Of a stretch of 64,000 bases of DNA, positions 46,682 to 58,132 are shown piece after piece. Under the pieces are notes generated by a model. It searched no databases. It worked only from the letters and a program-made list of their open reading frames with translations, and was not told the DNA's origin. Both the position numbers and the translations under genes were made by a program. Positions within the stretch are counted from its first letter, which is position 1. Each line of letters starts with the position of its first letter. Source of the DNA: Atkinsonella hypoxylon (taxonomy: Eukaryota; Ascomycota; Sordariomycetes; Hypocreales; Clavicipitaceae); the NCBI GenBank assembly GCA_000729835.1, contig JFHB01000007.1:186001-250000 (forward strand), read 5' to 3'.

Positions 46682-49600
46682 ATGGCGGATAAGGAAAATA
46701 TCGACGGATCGCAAAGCTCCGACGCGCGCCCCTCCTCCAAGGAGTCGACCGCCGGTTCCCCTGAGACGCCTTCCAATGCCAGTGCTGCTTCCACTTCACC
46801 GGCAACTAAGCGCACCACCGGCGCAACAACCACGGCTACCGCTCGACGAGCTGGTGCAGCGGGGACAACTGCTTCATCACGCACCACTTCTACTGGAGCT
46901 GTTGCCGGAACCCGTGCTACGGGAGGCTTGAGCAAGCCCCCTACCCGCCCCCCAAGCTCAACTACATCTACAACCAAACATCCAACGACTGCTTCATCTG
47001 TCACCACTTCTCACCGTAGCCGCCCGAGTGTAAGCGCCAGTGAAGACGAACGCAAGCCTACCTTGACTTCCACCGCTGCCAGGAGAACAAGCGCTCTCAT
47101 GTCCAGCCCCGGCAGGGCAGCCGACCAAAGAACAACGATGGCGACTACGGGCGCCAGCGGTACTGCTCGTAAGCCAGCTGCCGCCACCACCGGCACTACC
47201 GCTGCCCGAACTTCAACCCTCGGGTCGAGAACGTCCATGACTGGCACAGCGACTTCCGCGAGATCTGCCACCACAGCAACTCGCACCCCTGTGGCCTCTG
47301 CCACCGCCTCGAAACGTCTCTCGACCGCCAGTCTTGCCAGCCGACCTACTACTGCTCGATCTGACACTTCCAGTGGTGCCAGAGAAATCGAGGATCTTAA
47401 GGGTAAGCTCGCAGAGGGAGACTCGCAGATCGAGAGCCTCAAAGCTCAGATTGAGGCATCAGAGACCACCATTGCAGAGCTTCGGGAACAACTTGTCAAT
47501 GCCCCGCAAGCGGCAGTCACAGAGGCCGAGGTCCTGTCGGCGCAGGCCAGTAGTGCTGACGAGGCCATCGCTAACCTAAAGGCTGAGCACGAGTCTACGC
47601 TTGCGAATCTGGAGAGCCGGCTGTCCGAGGTTAATGACAAGCTGCAAGCCACTGAGATGGAGCTTGAACAACACAAGGCCAATCTTGCTTCCGCCGAGGA
47701 CTCCAGGGCGTCAACCCAAGCCGAAATCGAGGCACTGCGAAAGTCTCTGGAAACCATCCAATTGGAGAGCGACGAGAAGGCAAAGGCAAACGAGGCTGCT
47801 CTGCAGGCTGCGTTGGATGACCATGCCGACAAAGTGGCTGATTTGCAATCCGCCCTTGCCAAGGAACACGAGTCAGCGGTTGCGGAACTAGAGGCCAAAC
47901 ACCGGGCTGAGCTCGAGAAGGGCCAGACAGACACCTCATCCCGTGCAACAGTCATTAGCGAGCTCAAGACCAGCCATGAGTCTGCAGTTGCTGAATTGCA
48001 AAGGAAAATTCAGGAGCTTACTGCATCTCAGACTGCTATAGAGGCGGCCCACAGCGACAAGACACGATCCGAACAGCAGGCATACAATGCCAAGATTGTT
48101 GCTTTGGAGAGCGAAATTGCCGAGCTCAAGGCCTTGAATGATGTCTCTGGGAAATCTGCGGAGAACGTGGGCACTCAATTGGTTGAGCTTCAGGCCAGCC
48201 TGGCCGCAAACGAGAAGGAACTTGCTGCGATGAAGGAAGACATGTCATCCCTTTTGGTCAAGATTACGGAGTCCCAGGCTTCTCTAGCGGACAAGGACGG
48301 AGAAATTTCTAAGCTCAAGGCTATGCACGATGAGCGCATGAAGAACCTCTCCCAGGACTACGAGAATGAAATTGAGAGCCTTCGCGGCGATGCCTTCTTT
48401 AAACGCAAGTTCGAAGAGCTCGAGGGCCAGCACAGTGAGCTCAAGGCGGCCTTTGACGAGGCTGCCAAGGCGCATGCCGAGGCTCTTGCTGCCGCCAAGG
48501 CGGAGCATGCTGCTTCTGTCGAGGCCTTCAAAGCCATGGAGGCAGAGCACCAAAAGAACCTCGATGCACTCAGAGCAAGCCACGCTGAGGAGCTAGAGGC
48601 TGCCAAGACGGGCGTTTCGGCTGACAAGGACGCCCAACAAAGCTTGCTTGATTCTATCAAAGCTCAGCACGCTGAGGAACTCGCTGCTTTGAAGACGGAG
48701 GGCCAGAGCTCCCTTGCCAAGGAACTGGAGTCTCTGAAGGCAAATCATGCTGAAGTGGTGGGAGCTCTGGAGAAGGCACACGCCGATAAAATCAGCAAGA
48801 TCCAGGCTACCCATGACGAAGCTCTTTCTGCAGCCAAGAGTGCAGGCAACGAAGCCAGAGCCGAAGAGATTGCCGAGATCCGAGCCGAGCTCGAAGCGGC
48901 CCGCGAGCAACTTCAACAGGTCCAGGCCGACAGTGAGATGGCCCTCGAGAATGCCAAGAATGAACTCGAAGGCAAGCACATTGAAGAAATGGAGAAACTG
49001 ATGACCATGAATGCGGAAGCTATGGATAAGATAAAGGCCGATGGTATCCAGGCGCGGAAAGACCTGGAAGAGCTAACTGCTGCGCACTCCAAGTCGATCG
49101 AAGACACCATCGCCGAGTACAAGAACACATCGTCTTCCTTGGAGGACAGACTTACCGAGCAGAAAGCCGTCAACTCTGACTTGAACGCGGCTCTCAAAAC
49201 TGCACAGGAGACTCTTGCCAAGGCTCAGGCCGAGGCGGAGGAGATGGGCCAGCAGCTTGCTCAAGAGAAGATGGACCGCATGACAGCGCTGGCTGAGCTA
49301 GATGCCGCCAAAAGTGCCAAACCCGACACTTCAGAGGCTGACGCGCTCCGAAAGGAACTTGCCACATTGAAGCAGGCCCACGAGGATGCTCACGCTGCTG
49401 TCGAGCTCTCCCTCAAGGGTAAGGAGGATGAGGTGGAATCCCACAAAGCACAGTTGGCCAAAGCGCAAGAGACTCTTGCTGCCATGAAAGTGGACCTTGA
49501 ACTTGCTCGAAAGGAACTGGAAGCCCATAAGGCTCAATCTGATGCCAAGCACAAGACGGCCCTGGCTGATTACAAGGATCTCAATGATAGTATGACGACC

Positions 49601-50247
49601 TTGGTCGAAGAGGCCAACAACAAGGTTAAGGAGCTCGAAGCCAAGCTCGAGAAATTGGTACAATTAGCCGAGCAAAATGACAAGAAGGTTCAAGAACTGG
49701 AGGCTCAGCTCAAGGTCAAGGAAGCAGAGCTTGCAGAGGCACAGGTATAACAGAAATGCTAAATATGATGGATTTGAACATTATGCTAACTCGATTGCCA
49801 GGCCAACGCTGGCAAATCTAAGGGTCTTTCCAGCAGTAGATTCGCAAGTAATGACGACGCCGCGGCGGGCGGCGAGGTGGCTGAAGGTGAGGATGTCAAC
49901 GACAATGATGAAGATCACTCTTCAGCAGCATTGGCCTCGGTGCGCGAGCCCCTTTGTTGCTTTGACGACTACCTTTCCAATGTACATTTGTTTTGCTTGA
50001 CACAGGAACTAATATTCTTTTGGTTGATTTCTAGCTCACTAAAGCGCGAGTCCTTGCGAAGCAAATCGACGTTCTGGACAGAGAGATGAGGGATCGTAAT
50101 TTACAGTAAGTTGATATAGCACAGGCCTTGTAATGTACCCAAAAATGCAGAGACACAGCTGACTTACTGTCTAGATTGCTCAACTCGATCACCAATGCCC
50201 ACCAATCAGAGTTAACAAGGCAGGGTCAGGATTTACTTCAACACTGA
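46682..50247 (+). CDS. Long coiled-coil protein (annotated in related fungi as M-protein-repeat-like)
   Basis: Exons 46682-49744, 49802-49939, 50035-50105 and 50175-50247; 1,114 residues. Residues 1-230 are Ser/Thr/Ala/Arg-rich, basic and disordered, resembling microtubule-binding leaders (SKPPTRPPSS, TASKRLSTASLASRP). From about 235 to 1,020 the chain is nearly unbroken heptad-repeat coiled coil (EIEDLKGKLAEGDSQIESLK, many SLKAxHAEE units), then an acidic linker and a short final helix (RVLAKQIDVLDREMRDR) carried by exons 3 and 4. All introns close in phase; the second uses a GTGCGC donor. Possible roles are scaffold, tether or cytoskeletal linker; none can be assigned from sequence. Confidence 0.85.
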
Positions 50248-51733
50248 GGATCGCACTGGGCGGATGAATTTCAGTGAAGGGATGTATAGGCCATAATAAC
50301 CCCTTTTTTTTCTGGTCCTATGGCCTCGAGGGGCCGGTAGGATTGGATTCCCGGTTATGGGGGAGGCAGCGCGATGGAGGCGTGTACAAAGCACGGTTTG
50401 TTGTGATTCCGTATTAGATAGCAGCAATAACGATACCCGTCTTACTTGCAGATCTGATCTGATCTGCAATGCAGTGCCGTGTAGTGGCGTGCAGTGCAGT
50501 GGTATCGCTGCGCAAGGCTTGCAGAATAAGGATGACTTGCAGATGCGCAGTGAAAAACGAGCCTTGGGTTCGCTTTCTAGTTGTCCCGGTAATCTCGCAG
50601 ACCAGGAGGATGGATGATGGAAACGGACGGTCACCTGAGGGCACGCTGAGGCTGTACGGAAATGAGCTGGGGATTGGGAAGAGATAACTCAGACAATGCC
50701 AAGGCCAGTGCCGGGGATGGGAGGAATGGGGGGGGGACCCTGAACCAAAAATTATATGTATAAGCGAACGAACTATCGAAACGCTACGGAATGTGCGCGG
50801 ACCTTGATGCAGGCAGGTTTCTCAGCGATTGGGCTCACAGTTCGTATGAAGCCGGCTTGCTCGGTAATTACGGCCGGGTGGATAAAGGGTCAACGGGTCT
50901 GGTTGGATGACGCATTTCCCTAAGCTACTAGGTATCTCTCTGGTCTACGGAGTATCTGGTCTAACTATCTGGTGTCTGGTTTGTTTGGCACGGATGCGTA
51001 CAGTGAGTGGTCACTGGCAGTCAGTCACTGGTCTTTGCTGCCATCGGAGGTTTGGAAAACACCGTGTGCCGACGTCAAGAAGGCTGGCTGGGGGCAGTTG
51101 CGCTTTCCGTCAATGGATGGGATGGGATGGGATGGAATGGGATGGGACGGATGGGACGGATGGGACGGATGCAAGGTGCAGGTGCAGGTGCAAGCGCGAT
51201 AGAACCCCCCCCCCCCCCCCCCCCCCCCCGGGGTCGAGTCGAGTTGTATGTACGTGACGTCCTCCCAGCCAGTAATAGTAGTAATTAATGCCCTGGAGCC
51301 GTCGCGCCGTTGTGTCGTTGCGACCGACCTGGAACCGACCAGTCCGTTACGTTAAACTGTCTGGCCTCAGGGTTGCTTTTTTATCCGACCTCGAATTTGT
51401 CTGTCCTACCACGAGCCGCTCGCTTTTGTTCACCGCGTATAACAAAATTGGCAACACACTATTATCTTGGCACCCTTGCACGCAAAGGTCTATTGACATT
51501 TTATTTTTCTCTCTCTGCATAACTACATATTATCCCATTCTGTCTTTGTTCCCTGGTTTTATTTTATTTTCCTTTTCCGCCCCGGCGTGCTGAATCAGCT
51601 CGAGTCCACAATCACCAGCGTCTCAGAAGCCATGCGGCACGAATGAGCTGCTCCTTTGTCTTCTTCCCCTTCGGCTCGGAACCAGCAATCCATCCCAGGT
51701 TTCGCACCCTCGTGAATTGAAGATTGAGCTGCC
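50248..51733. promoter_or_regulatory. 1.5-kb spacer with G-rich repeats and a C25 tract
   Basis: No gene seen. It contains GGGATGG/GGGACGGAT repeats (about 51113-51172) and a homopolymer of 25 C (51205-51229), listed separately. The stretch 51,480-51,590 is T/C-rich and probably leads into the gene at 51734. Confidence 0.5.
51113..51229. repeat. GGGATGG/GGGACGGAT repeats followed by a poly(C)25 run
   Basis: On the plus strand, G3 tracts recur every 5-9 bases over 60 bp, with quadruplex potential. Thirty bases later a C25 homopolymer begins at 51205, ended by GGGG. The homopolymer length may be affected by sequencing. Confidence 0.8.
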
Positions 51734-53169
51734 ATGCCTGAAGTGCGAAGGGGCAGTCGCTCCATTGATGGGCGACAGAATCTCTTGAGCACGACGCTAT
51801 CGTTGGACAGCAGCAGCAAATTCAGCATGAATGGCAGCCTCAGGAAGGATTCAACTAGAGATGGACTTGGACCTCCTGCATCTGCCGCTGCTTCTGTATC
51901 ATCACCACAATCGCAACCAGAACACATCGCCATCTCGATACCCTCTCCGCAACTAGCTTCGTCCTCCAGCAGTGCTCCAAACTCCACGATCGGACCAACC
52001 TCCCCCGTCAGCGCCCCCGACCATACACGTCGCAGCCTTTCCTATGCTCTCCGGCCGATTGCCCCGGCGTACTACGACTCCCGAGCCGCCACACGATCCG
52101 AGTTTCGACGGCGTGGCCGAACGCTCCAAGAATACTACGAGGCCAATCCAACCTTGTTGCCGCAATTACCCTTCACCTGGCATCATGGAAGGCGGCGCTG
52201 GCGACTCTTTCTCTTTGCCTTTCTCGTATTCGTGGATGCGTCAGTTGTTCCCATTGCGCTGTACTACGGTTTACATTACGCTGGCAAAGTGGAAGGATGG
52301 ATCATTTTCTGTGTCGTCACGAGCATATGGGGTGGTCCCACGTATATGGAGTTTGCAGTACGCACGATCAGACTTATAAAAAAGGAAAGATTCTATCGAC
52401 CACTAGGGACGGAGTCGAGGTGGTGCTTTGACATGCTCACGTATACGAGCATCCTCACGATTACGGTCGTGACCGCCTTGTTTATCGTGGGAAGTGCACC
52501 CCACACTGTTTGGTTGAGGGTGCTTTGTATGCCCGCTCCGGCTATTTTGTACTGCTTGGGAGGGGTTATGGCCGTCATGATGCTGTTTACCATCATGGAA
52601 TGGAAAGCGCCGTTCCGTATCAGCTCAACGGCCAAAGGAGAGCCGGTACGTGCAGGCATTTACCCCTCAACCCCCCCTAACACATGCTTCATCAGTATCC
52701 GAGGTTGCGCTTTGACTTACGAACGCCCTACTATACTAACCCATGACAGGTCCTGCCCGCCGCGTACTATTTCATGGAAGATGTTGTCGCCGTCAATGCG
52801 GGGGCCGGCCGTCCGTATCGCGAAGCTCTTGCCGCTCGCTATGGAGCATCCCCCCGGTTTCGGCGTATGCTTTACGTACAATCCTTATTTTGGTCTATTC
52901 CATCCCTCATACTGGCTGCAGCACTGACGGTGGTGGCCGTCCACCCGGCCTTCCCTGCCACGGGAGCCTATGGTGTCTGTTGGGCTGTTCCGTTTCTGTG
53001 GTGTGGTATATGGGGAGGTATCACGGTGTGGTGGTGCAAGAAGGACATGGTAAAAGAGAGATTAGAATGGGAAGCGGATAATGGCATGGTCGATAAGCAA
53101 GGCCCGCCGAGGACAGAAACGGAGGCTCAGGGGGATGTCATTGTCGAGCAGGCTGCCGAGGAGGCATAG
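51734..53169 (+). CDS. Six-transmembrane protein of unknown function
   Basis: Exon 1 51734-52645, intron 52646-52749 (GTACGT...ATGACAG), exon 2 52750-53169; 443 residues. Residues 1-140 are Ser-rich, disordered and presumably cytosolic; a basic stretch (SEFRRRGRTLQEYYEANPTL) precedes the membrane. Six helices follow: LFLFAFLVFVDASVVPIALY, WIIFCVVTSIWGGPTYMEF, MLTYTSILTITVVTALFIVG, CMPAPAILYCLGGVMAVMML, then after the loop containing the intron LYVQSLFWSIPSLILAAALT and VCWAVPFLWCGIWGGITVWW. The tail is acidic. There is no transporter, channel or enzyme motif that I recognise. The intron falls in the loop between helices 4 and 5 and keeps the frame. Confidence 0.82.
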
Positions 53170-55164
53170 CGACAATGATTGTAATTTATGCAGCGAATGA
53201 TACCAGGATACAATCCAGTCAAGGCATTTTTGGTATAGTTACCGGTTTCTGTCGGCTTCGTCCCTAGACCCGGATCGTGGTATATCTGACTGGTAATGAA
53301 GGTAATTGTCGCGCACTGCAACTTGACAATTGCCGACATTTGAATTCGAGACTTTGTATGTATATGATGAGCCACGGATTGGAGTACGGTACAAGCTCGC
53401 ATGCCAAGATCTGATTGGTGATGTTCGGTCGGTCGGACGAAACGAGGCGTCCGGCTGGGCTGAATGAGGTATTAATAGCCGCAACTGTGTGGGTGACTCG
53501 CCGTGGGCTGTGAATGGCATTGTTTCATATGCTTTTTTTATTTTCGTGACTGTTATGCTTGAGCCATTGAGATGAATACTAATCTCAGCTGCATATTTTA
53601 CAGTTCGAACGCGTGATGTGTCGTTGTGGTCCTTTGATGCAGACAACTGGCGATGGCCGGTCATGGCTTTGTTGTTGGAGGGAATATCTCTTGGAGACAT
53701 TGGGTAGATGGCAGCTTCGCATCGTGAAAGGACATGAGATAACTGACGCATGGCAGTGACGAATAAATCAAAGAAAGCTCTCGGCTCGCTTGCACAATTA
53801 GGGAAGCCGCACGCGACCATCGCGTCACATTCCACATACGAGGGACTTTGCTTCACAGAGAATGCGGGGGCGAACTACCGAGCCTAACTACCTGTCGGTA
53901 AAGGTATATCTAGTACGGGATCGAGTGCGTGTTCTGAAGCATATGTAGATATCACTATAGTCCAACCCAGGCAACGAGGAGCATCCCAGCCTGGATGACA
54001 AGGGGTGAGGCGATGCTCACCTTTTTCTGTGACCGAGCTGGACAATAGTTCCATGCGCCAAGGATCCGGACGAGACGATATTAAGGATGATGGATGGCGC
54101 TCCCGCCGCCGATCGAAATCTCCCATCTCCCAAGGGCCGAGAAGCGCCATGACCCATGTCTGCACTGCGAGCCAGCAGAAGAAAGAGAAGTTTCGACTCG
54201 GCCTGAGAAGCGCCAGACCGCTTGGAGTCCAGAACGGGACACACGTGGGCAGCAACATGTGGAGTTTGGACCTGCTGGTGGAGCGAGGAGGGAAAGTAGA
54301 GAAATAAAGAGACCTTTTTAAATATCGGCTGGCATAGGCAGAGAGTGGTCAGGTTAGTTACAAGGGGGGAGGGGCGTGTTCGGCTTGTGTGCATACTCGC
54401 AGCAAGACCTGTTGCCCTTCCTGGAAGACGAATGCAACATCGACATGAGGCATAATATATTAGCTGGGCCCAGGTTGGTCGGCGAGGCCAAATTCCATGA
54501 CATATAAAAGACTAAAGGTGCTACACGTGGCAGGGATGCAGAGTCTGATTGGCTGGCTGGCTGGCACCCATGCCGAGCCGAGCCCCCACCATGGTCCTTT
54601 ATCGAAAGTGCAACTCCACGATAAAAAAAAAAAATTCAAAAGCTAGCGGATCCGCCAAGATGCTCGATCCGCGACTTCACAGCCCCCCCGTCAGCCTCGA
54701 TTAAGCTTATTGATAACTTTTCCTCATCATGACTGGCCACAGCCGGTCATCTCCTCGGCCTGCTCGCCACGCCACAGAATGGGGATTTCTGGCCCCAAGG
54801 CTGGGCCCAAGGCTGGGCCCAGACAAAAAGCAGATATTATTCCGGCTCCTTCAAATTTAGTGACCGAACCGAACCTGTCGTGGCCAATCAAGCCGAGAAC
54901 GTGGGCATGAGCAGTTTTGCATCGAGATCAAAATTCAAATCTCGTCCCCACGATCCCGTTCGCAATACTATATCTGTAATCGGCGAGCCTGTCCGGATGC
55001 CTGCGTGCTTTCCGACTTGTCTCTGCGAGAGCAGTCTTCTCTACTCCCCCACAACCTTTCCTTTTTTGACCTCTCAGATAACTTTTTTTTTTCTTGCTTC
55101 TCGCACTCTTCTTCCCTTTCTAGAACGTTTCTTGTCCGGGACGAATCCGGCATCGCTGTTCGAG
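53170..55164. promoter_or_regulatory. 2-kb spacer upstream of the phosphate symporter
   Basis: No convincing gene. A 205-codon minus-strand frame (53239-53856) begins without ATG and has no family resemblance. A GCCCCAAGGCTGG direct repeat lies at 54791-54820 and an A13 run near 54630. The last 150 bp before 55165 are T/C-rich, as expected for a promoter/leader. Phosphate-responsive control would be expected from the family, but no known binding site was confirmed. Confidence 0.5.
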
Positions 55165-57192
55165 ATGGTGATGTCCGAGTTCACTTATATCTTTGTCATT
55201 GGCACGGGGTTCGCCCTGCTTGAGGCCTTCAACAATGGTGCCAGTAAGTTTTTCCAACCGTGTGATCTGGATCATCGCAAGGGATCTTTGGTCCATGCGT
55301 GGTCGGTTGCGCCGCGCCGAAATGAGGGTGCTGGGGTCGTTGGGTTGGAAGGCCTTGCTGACTGAGTTGCTTTTCTTGTGAACAGACGATGTTGCCAATT
55401 CTTGGGCCACCAGTGTGTCTTCCCGCTCCGTCACATATAGGCAGGCCATGGTCCTGTGTCTGGTCTTCGAGATGCTTGGCGCCTTGACCGTTGGTGCTCG
55501 AACGGCTTCCACTATCAAGAACGGAATTATCCCTCTGTCCGCGTTTCAGGGTAATCCTGGTGTTCAGCTGCTTGCCTTTACTTGCGCTGCTGCCGGTGCT
55601 TCTCTCTGGGTTCAATGGTGCACCCGACACTCTGCCCACGTCTCGTCTACATACTCTCTCATCTCATCCATTGCCGGTGTTGGCGTTGCTACCGTTGGTG
55701 CTAAGGGCGTGCAGTGGGGATGGAATGACGGCAAGGGTCTCGGTGCCATCTTTGCTGGTCTTGGCATGGCTCCTGCTATCTCTGCTGTCTTCGCTGCTAT
55801 TATCTTTTTGCTGATTAAATTTGTTGTTCACCTTCGCAAAAACCCTATTCCCTGGGCTGTTTGGACCTCGCCCTTCTTCTTCCTTATTGCTGGCGTGGTC
55901 TGCACCCTGTCTGTCGTCTACAAGGGCTCTCCCCGTCTCGGCCTCGACAAGAAGCCTGCTTGGTATATTGTGGCCGTGACCCTCGGCGTTGGGTTCAGCC
56001 TGTTCGTCCTGTCCGCCTTGTTCTTCGTGCCCTACGTCCATGCCAAGGTCCTGAAGAAGGACTACACCGTCACCCTGAAAGATATCATCCTAGGACCGCT
56101 GCTGTTCAAGCGCCAGCCCCCTGCTGATGCGCTTAATGCCAAAGTCCCCAACTATGCCATTATCCAGCACGACGATAGCGAGGGTGAGAGCCAGGTTGAG
56201 GAGGGCGTTTTCGACCCCAAAAATTTGGAAAAGCCTGGCCAGGCTACCCAGACTGCCGAAAAGGACAACAGCAACAAGAAGCTCATTCTTGCCGAGTGCC
56301 ACCAGGAGGGCTACAAGAGACTCATCTTCGAGGCCCGGGAGCGCCACCATACTAAGCTCCGACACGGCCGCGGCCCTCTCAGCTGGGCTATGCGAACTCT
56401 TCACGCCAATCCCATGGGGGCCGGCTCCCTCTACGAGAAGCATAATGTCATCACTCTCTGCAAGCGAATCCCTGCTATGGTTGTCGTAGCCCTCCTCTAC
56501 GGTATGCACTATGATATTCACGATGCTCAGGTCGGCATAGCGGGCACTCCTGAGGGTCGTCGTATGCAGCGCGTCTACGACCAAGCCACTAAGTACCCCA
56601 ATGAGGTCGAATACCTGTACTCCTTCGTTCAGATTATCACGGCATGCACGGCTTCTTTCGCCCACGGTGCTAACGATGTCGGTAACGCTGTCGGTGTCTG
56701 GGCGGCCATGTACTCTGCCTGGTCTACGGGCAAGGCTCTGACCGCCAAGTCTCCCGTTGAGCTGTGGCAGATTGCCGTCATGGCCCTGACCATTTGCATA
56801 GGTTTCATCACCTACGGTTACAACATCATGAAGGGTAAGAACCCTGGTCAACTCCCCCTCCAACTCTCTTCTCTTGGCGCCCTAATGCTAACTCTGCATC
56901 TTTAGTCATGGGTAATAAAATCACCTACCACTCCCCCAGCCGTGGCTCCTCCATGGAAATGGGTGCCGCTATCACTGTACTGGTCTTCTCTCAGTACTCT
57001 CTGCCCGTGTCCACCTCCATGTGCATCACTGGTGCCACCGTCGGCGTCGGTCTCTGTAACGGCACCTTCCGCGCCGTCAACTGGCAGCGAGTCGGCCTTC
57101 TGGTCCTATCTTGGATCATGACCATTCCTATTGCTGGCCTGATTGGCGGATGCTTGATGGGCATCTTGTTGAACACCCCCCACTTTAAATGA
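55165..57192 (+). CDS. Na+/phosphate symporter, PHO-4/PHO89 (PiT) family
   Basis: Exons 55165-55243, 55386-56834 and 56906-57192; 604 residues. The two inverted PiT signature repeats are present: NNGANDVANSWATSVSSRS near the N-terminus (across intron 1) and SFAHGANDVGNAVGVWA in the C-terminal half. About ten to twelve membrane helices are visible, with a hydrophilic loop of about 150 residues in the middle (charged, KRQPPADA to the ERHHTKLRHGRGPL region). The end, YNIMKVMGNKITYHSPSRG, joins exons 2 and 3 and is almost identical to the Neurospora protein. Known: high-affinity phosphate uptake with Na+ at the plasma membrane, induced by phosphate starvation. The start could instead be the ATG at 55171. 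Confidence 0.96.
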
Positions 57193-58132
57193 AGGGGTTC
57201 TCTTGATGAACTTTTGGATTTACATGCGCGTTAGACTTTTTATTTGTCCATTCTGCCTGACATCATAAATGGAGTGGGGGCGTTGCGACGGATGAACTTG
57301 CAATATATGCATGTATTACTATGCTTTGTCTGTCTGTGTGGAATGGTGGCAGACATGATTAACCGGGCATTGTAGAATGATGCTGAATCAAGCAAGGTTG
57401 CACGAGAACAATATCCCGCAGTTGGGAGGACAATACAAAACACATGTTACATTTAACAATTTCGCCCATGTTTGGGCTCTCTGGCGCTCACCCCCAGCAG
57501 AAGTGGTGTATATCTACCAGTTGGTGATACCTAAAATGCCACTGAAGCTTGGAACACAGGACTCAGGGTAGGAAAACAACCTGCCATGTATCGCTTGCCC
57601 AGGGAGGATTGCGCAAGACTGGTGGCCATGGTGGATTGTTCACAACTGCTGATGGAACAACAGTGCTTGGCCCGACCTATTCACTTTCAACCAGGTGGCA
57701 TTCACTTGCTCGATCATGCTAGCCATGGTGTTCTTCCAGTGGCTTATCGTGGAAGAGTCCTGCTCTGTAGCCGTCAAGCGACGATCGGATCAGACACTCA
57801 AGAGGACTGAGAATGACAGCCAGCGCATGGCTCATCCTGCGAATTAGCCTTGAATGCTTATCGCTGGATCTCCTGTTGAAGAAAGCATACGTCCAGGATA
57901 CGGGCTTCAAAGTGAGAAGAAAGTGAGCGGGCTAGCCAAGTGCAAATGAAAGAGGTATAAGACTGCATTTCCAGACTGCATTTCCAGACTGCATTTCTGC
58001 TTCAAGCACAGAAAACGCTTTGTTTTCAGAAAACCCGTCCTCAGTAGCATCCTCCAAGAGGCTGTCCCGCATCAAAGTAAGCAACTTCGCGCCAGAACGT
58101 AAGGCCTCAAGCTGACTCTTCCATTTGCAGGC
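57193..58132. other. Spacer with a 13-bp tandem repeat
   Basis: 940 bp between the symporter and the next gene. No coding region recognised. A 13-bp unit (GACTGCATTTCCA) is repeated almost three times at 57961-57997. Confidence 0.55.
57961..57997. repeat. 13-bp tandem repeat (GACTGCATTTCCA), about 2.8 copies
   Basis: Perfect head-to-tail copies, 135 bp upstream of the orphan gene at 58133. Confidence 0.8.

Noticed and set aside
46313..47007. Minus-strand frames (75 and 125 codons) over the start of the coiled-coil gene
   Set aside because: Shadows of the Ser/Thr/Ala-rich leader and its 5' region; no independent support.
53239..53856. 205-codon minus-strand frame
   Set aside because: It begins with GTG, has no hydrophobic or domain pattern, no plausible intron partners and no recognisable homology.
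54005..54394. Overlapping frames on both strands upstream of the phosphate symporter
   Set aside because: No start context, no motifs and both strands equally open, as expected in GC-rich spacer DNA.
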